From an uncultured Pseudomonadota bacterium (lineage in GTDB: Bacteria > Pseudomonadota > Gammaproteobacteria > Methylococcales > Methylomonadaceae): 64,000 bases of DNA. The notes under the pieces were generated by a model. That model did not search any database. It had not been told where the DNA came from and saw nothing but the letters and a program-made list of their open reading frames with translations. The DNA lies in the NCBI GenBank assembly GCA_903870545.1, contig CAIQDI010000026.1, positions 49,554 to 113,553 on the forward strand, written 5' to 3'. Below, piece by piece: positions 63,359 to 64,000 of this stretch. Made by a program: the position numbers and the translations under genes. How positions within the stretch are numbered: the stretch's first letter is position 1; the number at the start of each line of letters is the position of its first letter.

Positions 63359-63407
63359 ACAACAAAAAAACCGCCTCCTCGATGGCTCAAGAAGGCGGTT
63401 TTTGGTG
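63359..63407 (-). terminator. terminator-like repeat copy 2, 5' of the DUF3782 gene
   Basis: aaaaccgcct and aaggcggttttt form a perfect hairpin with flanking A and T runs, in the same orientation as the copy at 62625-62674. It probably ends the antitoxin transcript arriving from the right. Confidence 0.8.
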
Positions 63408-63468
63408 GTTTAACGCGGTTGTGAAAACGTCTGTTTTACGCCGCCTTTCTTTCTTGTTATGAAATTTA

Positions 63469-63747
63469 CTACGCTAGAACGATTTTACAACCGAATGATT
63501 CAACAATTTTGGCAACCGTCTCAAAGCGGGGATTTCCATTTTCAGAGAGCGATTTGTATAAACTCGCTCGTGTTACGCCTGCATTTTTGGCAACTTCACT
63601 CATACCTTTAGCTCTTGCCGCTGTATTGAGTGCGTGAATGAAATCCGACATTGTGCCGGTTTTAGCGGCTTCTTTTAAAAATATCTTGATGTCGTTATCG
63701 TTTTTTAAGTAATCGGCAACATCAAACGGCGTAAATTTTTCACTCAT
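63469..63747 (-). CDS. HigA-like addiction module antidote protein (HI1420-type)
   Basis: 92 residues. The N-terminus FTPFDVADYLKNDNDIKIFLKEA and the helix-turn-helix region MSEVAKNAGVTRASLYKSLSENGNPRFETV are the pattern of the HI1420-type antitoxin that follows a RelE/HigB-like toxin. It would bind DNA and neutralise its toxin. The start ATG overlaps the toxin stop by four bases. Only the toxin's last 38 codons remain next to it, so it is now an orphan or depends on a new promoter. Confidence 0.9.
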   Translation of the reverse strand: MSEKFTPFDVADYLKNDNDIKIFLKEAAKTGTMSDFIHALNTAARAKGMSEVAKNAGVTRASLYKSLSENGNPRFETVAKIVESFGCKIVLA

Positions 63748-63860
63748 GTTTTTTCCTCAAGGATTTTTAAAATGGCTTTTGCTTTTTCAATATCGTTACT
63801 TTGAGTAGCTTTATTACCGCCCGCCAACAAAAAAACAAGTTGGTTATTTCTAAGTGTGTA
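63744..63860 (-). pseudogene. HI1419/HigB-like toxin gene, 3' fragment cut by an IS200/IS605 element
   Basis: The minus strand reads YTLRNNQLVFLLAGGN, KATQSNDIEKAKAIL, KILEEKT and stop. This is the C-terminus of the phage-derived Gp49-like/HigB toxin family (LLxGGxKxTQxxDIxxAK). The fragment begins exactly where the G/C-rich right end of an IS200/IS605 element ends (63861). The 5' part should lie beyond the element, outside the window. Confidence 0.8.
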
Positions 63861-64000
63861 TTGACATCCTCCCCGCCCTAAAGGGAACGGGGATTCCTTA
63901 TTGCTAAGGAGCAGGTGTGTATCACTACTACCTACTGGTTTCTGCTGCTGACCGCATTACAGCACGATTCACTTCACAGACTAGCCCCCGATAGACCTCG
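63861..64000 (-). mobile_element. right end of an IS200/IS605-family element (tnpB 3' end and omega-RNA region)
   Basis: On the minus strand the element finishes with gaatccccgttccc, tttagggcggggaggatg and tcaa. CCCCG and CGGGG pair around an inner CCC/GGG stem, the usual right-end hairpin and omega-RNA 3' part of tnpB elements. The element continues off the window, so transposase genes cannot be judged here. Confidence 0.8.
63928..64000 (-). CDS. probable TnpB C-terminal end (partial)
   Basis: An open frame entering from the right edge reads EVYRGLVCEVNRAVMRSAAETSR and stops at TAG (63928-63930), 67 bases before the element's right end. The position fits the last residues of TnpB, whose C-terminal tail is poorly conserved. 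Too little is visible for certainty. Confidence 0.45.
   Translation of the reverse strand, partial: EVYRGLVCEVNRAVMRSAAETSR

Noticed and set aside
63848..63860. ctaagtgtgt shared by the IS5 terminal repeat and the flank of the IS605 end
   Set aside because: Only ten bases match, and at 63850 they are explained by toxin codons (TLRNN), so this is probably coincidence.

Overview
This is a 64 kb stretch of a gammaproteobacterial chromosome of moderate GC content (mid-40s % by eye). The housekeeping neighbourhoods support that placement: miaB-ybeY-corC, rpsF-rpsR-DUF2232-rplI, ribE-nusB, parC, rapA, dbpA and classical fused argA. Short G/C-rich palindromic repeats, decayed IS66, IS5 and IS200/IS605 elements, and several RTX-type secreted proteins recall filamentous sulfur oxidisers (Beggiatoa/Thiothrix-like) or methanotrophs. 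I cannot settle the genus from sequence alone.

Layout. 1-10.7 kb is a run of leftward core genes: a partial Mrp ATPase, a secreted rhodanese, sdhE-sdhB, bioF, an AI-2E-family permease, corC, ybeY, miaB, waaA, then rplI, a DUF2232 membrane protein, rpsR and rpsF. parC diverges at 10.97 kb. From 13.4 to 20.5 kb there is a first exported-protein island: a Sec-exported Cys-rich protein whose start carries a tetranucleotide repeat, a beta-propeller/Ig-like protein, and an RTX metzincin protease that shares a roughly 110-residue module with it. A pterin dehydratase lies between. From 20.6 to 30.4 kb come a TonB receptor, a CpdA-like phosphodiesterase, argA, a TPR/glycosyltransferase-like protein, tusA, cysG, a small cytochrome c and an ABC-2 exporter pair.

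30.4-38.4 kb holds an OmpR-like regulator with Glu at the phosphoacceptor position and, tail-to-tail with it, two paralogous giant proteins (764 and 1655 aa). These are built from an octapeptide repeat L-[TS]-x-x-Q-[ILV]-x-x, RTX nonapeptides and an EF-hand-like terminal module. nusB, ribE, rapA, bioA and nadD follow.

From 45 kb there is an accessory zone. It contains an IS66 relic, a DUF1993 protein, a pyruvate-kinase-like protein lacking the C-terminal domain, an MgtA-type ATPase, and a probable redox-signalling operon. That operon comprises a CZB zinc-sensor domain fused to a Tpx-type peroxiredoxin, a PAS-PAS histidine kinase and a receiver protein. A broken tnpB follows. dbpA, an LVIVD-propeller/RTX protein, a low-complexity lipoprotein, proA and an IS5-family relic bring the window to a candidate structured RNA, a DUF3782 nuclease-like gene bracketed by duplicated terminators, and a toxin-antitoxin pair. 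The toxin gene of that pair is cut by the right end of an IS200/IS605 element running off the window.

The strongest candidates for undescribed biology are the CZB-Tpx/kinase/receiver operon (51.7-55.1 kb), the octapeptide-repeat protein pair (31.2-38.4 kb), and the IS605 insertion whose implied omega-RNA guide would match the disrupted toxin gene (63.7-64.0 kb). All function statements are from sequence reading only; no database search was run.
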